Of a stretch of DNA of 64,000 nucleotides, positions 62,883 through 64,000 are shown piece after piece; within the stretch, counting starts at the first letter, position 1, and every line of letters begins with the position of its first letter. The translations under genes were made by a program, and so were the position numbers. Below the pieces are notes generated by a model. The model was not told the DNA's origin. It ran no database searches and worked only from the letters and a program-made list of their open reading frames with translations. Location: NCBI RefSeq assembly GCF_029962605.1, contig NZ_CP124750.1:4340001-4404000 (forward strand), given 5' to 3'. The stretch comes from Serratia sarumanii. Lineage in GTDB: Bacteria; Pseudomonadota; Gammaproteobacteria; Enterobacterales; Enterobacteriaceae.

Positions 62883-63389
62883 ATGTCTGAATTGACCTAC
62901 CTGCAAGGCTACCCAACGCATCTGCAAAGTCAGGTGCAGCAACTGATCCATCAAAACCGGCTGGGAGACGTGCTGCTACAGCGCTACCCGCAGGTGCACG
63001 GCTGCACCACCGACAAGTCGCTGTATCAGTTTACCGTCGATCTGAAAAACCAGTATCTGCGCAACGCCCAGCCGCTGAGCAAGGTGGCCTACGACAGCAA
63101 GATCCACGTCATGAAGCACGCGCTTGGCCTGCACACCGCCATCTCGCGCGTGCAGGGCGGCAAGCTGAAGGCCAAGGCGGAAATCCGCGTGGCGACGGTG
63201 TTCAAGGTCGCGCCCGAACCCTTTTTGCGCATGATCGTGGTGCATGAGCTGGCGCACCTGAAAGAGAAAGATCACAACAAGGCGTTCTACAGCCTGTGCT
63301 GCCATATGGAGCCGGATTACCACCAGCTGGAGTTCGATACCCGGCTGTATCTGACGCACCTTTCGCTGTTTGGCGAGCTGTATGCATAG
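62883..63389 (+). CDS. ygjP: YgjP-like metallopeptidase-domain protein
   Basis: The 168-residue protein MSELTYLQGYPTHLQSQVQQ has the zinc-binding motif HELAHLKEKDHNKAF (about residues 121-135; HExxH plus a third His) of the YgjP/WLM-like metallopeptidase family, also known as M48-type DUF45. Substrate and role are not established. It is followed after 50 bases by ygjR on the same strand. Confidence 0.92.
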   Translation: MSELTYLQGYPTHLQSQVQQLIHQNRLGDVLLQRYPQVHGCTTDKSLYQFTVDLKNQYLRNAQPLSKVAYDSKIHVMKHALGLHTAISRVQGGKLKAKAEIRVATVFKVAPEPFLRMIVVHELAHLKEKDHNKAFYSLCCHMEPDYHQLEFDTRLYLTHLSLFGELYA

Positions 63390-63439
63390 CGAGTGAGGGC
63401 GTGATAATCTGCGGTTTTAGGCCTGGACCGGAGCTCGCC

Positions 63440-64000
63440 ATGATTCGCTTTGCCGTCGTCGGCACCAACTGGATTACGGAACGTTTTATCGATGCCGCCC
63501 ATGAAAGCGGCAAACTCAAGCTGAGCGCCGTGTATTCACGCTCGCTGGAACAGGCGCAGGCGTTTGGCGCCAACTATCAGGTCACGCAGTTTTTCGACTC
63601 GCTCGAGGCGATGGCGCAGTCTGACGCCATAGACGCGGTGTATATCGCCAGCCCCAACTCCCTGCACTGCCCGCAATCGCTGCTATTCCTGCGCCATAAA
63701 AAGCACGTGATCTGCGAAAAACCGCTGGCCTCCAACCAGCGCGAAGCGGAACAACTGGTCGCCTGCGCGCGGGAAAACCAGGTGGTGCTGTTCGAGGCGT
63801 TCAAAAGCGCCTATCTGCCGAATTTCCTGGCGCTGCAGCAGGCATTGCCTAAAGTCGGCCGGCTGCGCAAAGCCTTTATCAACTATTGCCAATACTCTTC
63901 GCGCTATCCGCGCTATCTCGCCGGCGAGAATCCCAACACCTTTAACCCGCAGTTTTCCAACGGCTCGATCATGGACATCGGCTACTACTGCCTGGCCAGC
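63440..64000 (+). CDS. ygjR: Gfo/Idh/MocA-family oxidoreductase YgjR, 3' end cut by window edge
   Basis: The visible 187 residues begin MIRFAVVGTNWITERFIDAA, with the NAD(P)-binding Rossmann loop (VVGTNWIT). The family signature DAVYIASPNSLHCPQSLLFL and then HVICEKPLASN (catalytic Lys of the EKP motif, about residue 95) follow. It should continue to about 330 residues beyond the window. Its substrate is unknown. GGAG lies before the ATG. The name comes from the E. coli position after ygjP. Confidence 0.92.
   Translation, partial: MIRFAVVGTNWITERFIDAAHESGKLKLSAVYSRSLEQAQAFGANYQVTQFFDSLEAMAQSDAIDAVYIASPNSLHCPQSLLFLRHKKHVICEKPLASNQREAEQLVACARENQVVLFEAFKSAYLPNFLALQQALPKVGRLRKAFINYCQYSSRYPRYLAGENPNTFNPQFSNGSIMDIGYYCLAS

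Overview
The window is enterobacterial chromosome, almost certainly Serratia and most likely S. marcescens. The core gene order (ribB, ubiK, hldE-glnE-ygiF, ygiM-cca, uppP, folB, plsY, tsaD, rpsU-dnaG-rpoD, mug, ileX; later fadH, rlmG, ygjP, ygjR) is the E. coli order. A 146-residue acetyltransferase at 49752-50192 reads as AAC(6')-Ic, the intrinsic aminoglycoside enzyme of S. marcescens. Left edge to 17.6 kb is housekeeping DNA: flavin synthesis under an FMN riboswitch, LPS heptose synthesis, nitrogen control, CCA addition, lipid carrier recycling, folate, phospholipid and t6A synthesis, and the macromolecular synthesis operon.

From 17584 to 49635 lies an apparently complete P2/186-type prophage in the tRNA-Ile2 (CAU) gene ileX. 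It is bounded by two identical 52-bp att copies exactly 32,000 bp apart. Reading left to right it carries ogr, the tail genes D-U-T-E'-E-FII-FI, tail-fibre chaperone and fibre, baseplate I-J-W, a small membrane protein, spike V, S-R, lysis genes (Rz1, Rz, SAR endolysin, pinholin), X-L-M-N-O (minus strand), then P-Q (plus strand). Next come a HicBA pair, the cos site, a flavoredoxin-like gene divergent from a LysR regulator, two small genes behind a near-consensus LexA box, replication gene A with its internal origin, early genes, cII, apl, cI and int.

The regulation can largely be read from sequence. Ogr-type sites sit exactly 46 bp upstream of the -10 hexamers of four late promoters. A 186-type switch is indicated by CI-like half-sites at pR, about 330-350 bp on each side of it, and upstream of ogr. 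A 14-bp motif is shared by pR-pL and the att region, as expected for Apl. Because CI shows no self-cleavage residues, SOS induction probably runs through the LexA-controlled small genes. These occupy the place of tum in phage 186 but do not look like Tum, and they are the most promising undescribed item here.

Right of the prophage are aac(6')-Ic, an HPP-family membrane protein, yfcF, a gabT-gabD-permease operon divergent from a MocR regulator, an ABC-F ATPase, fadH (with a FadR-like site), rlmG, ygjP and the start of ygjR. All names rest on reading the translations and on remembered families; no database search was run.
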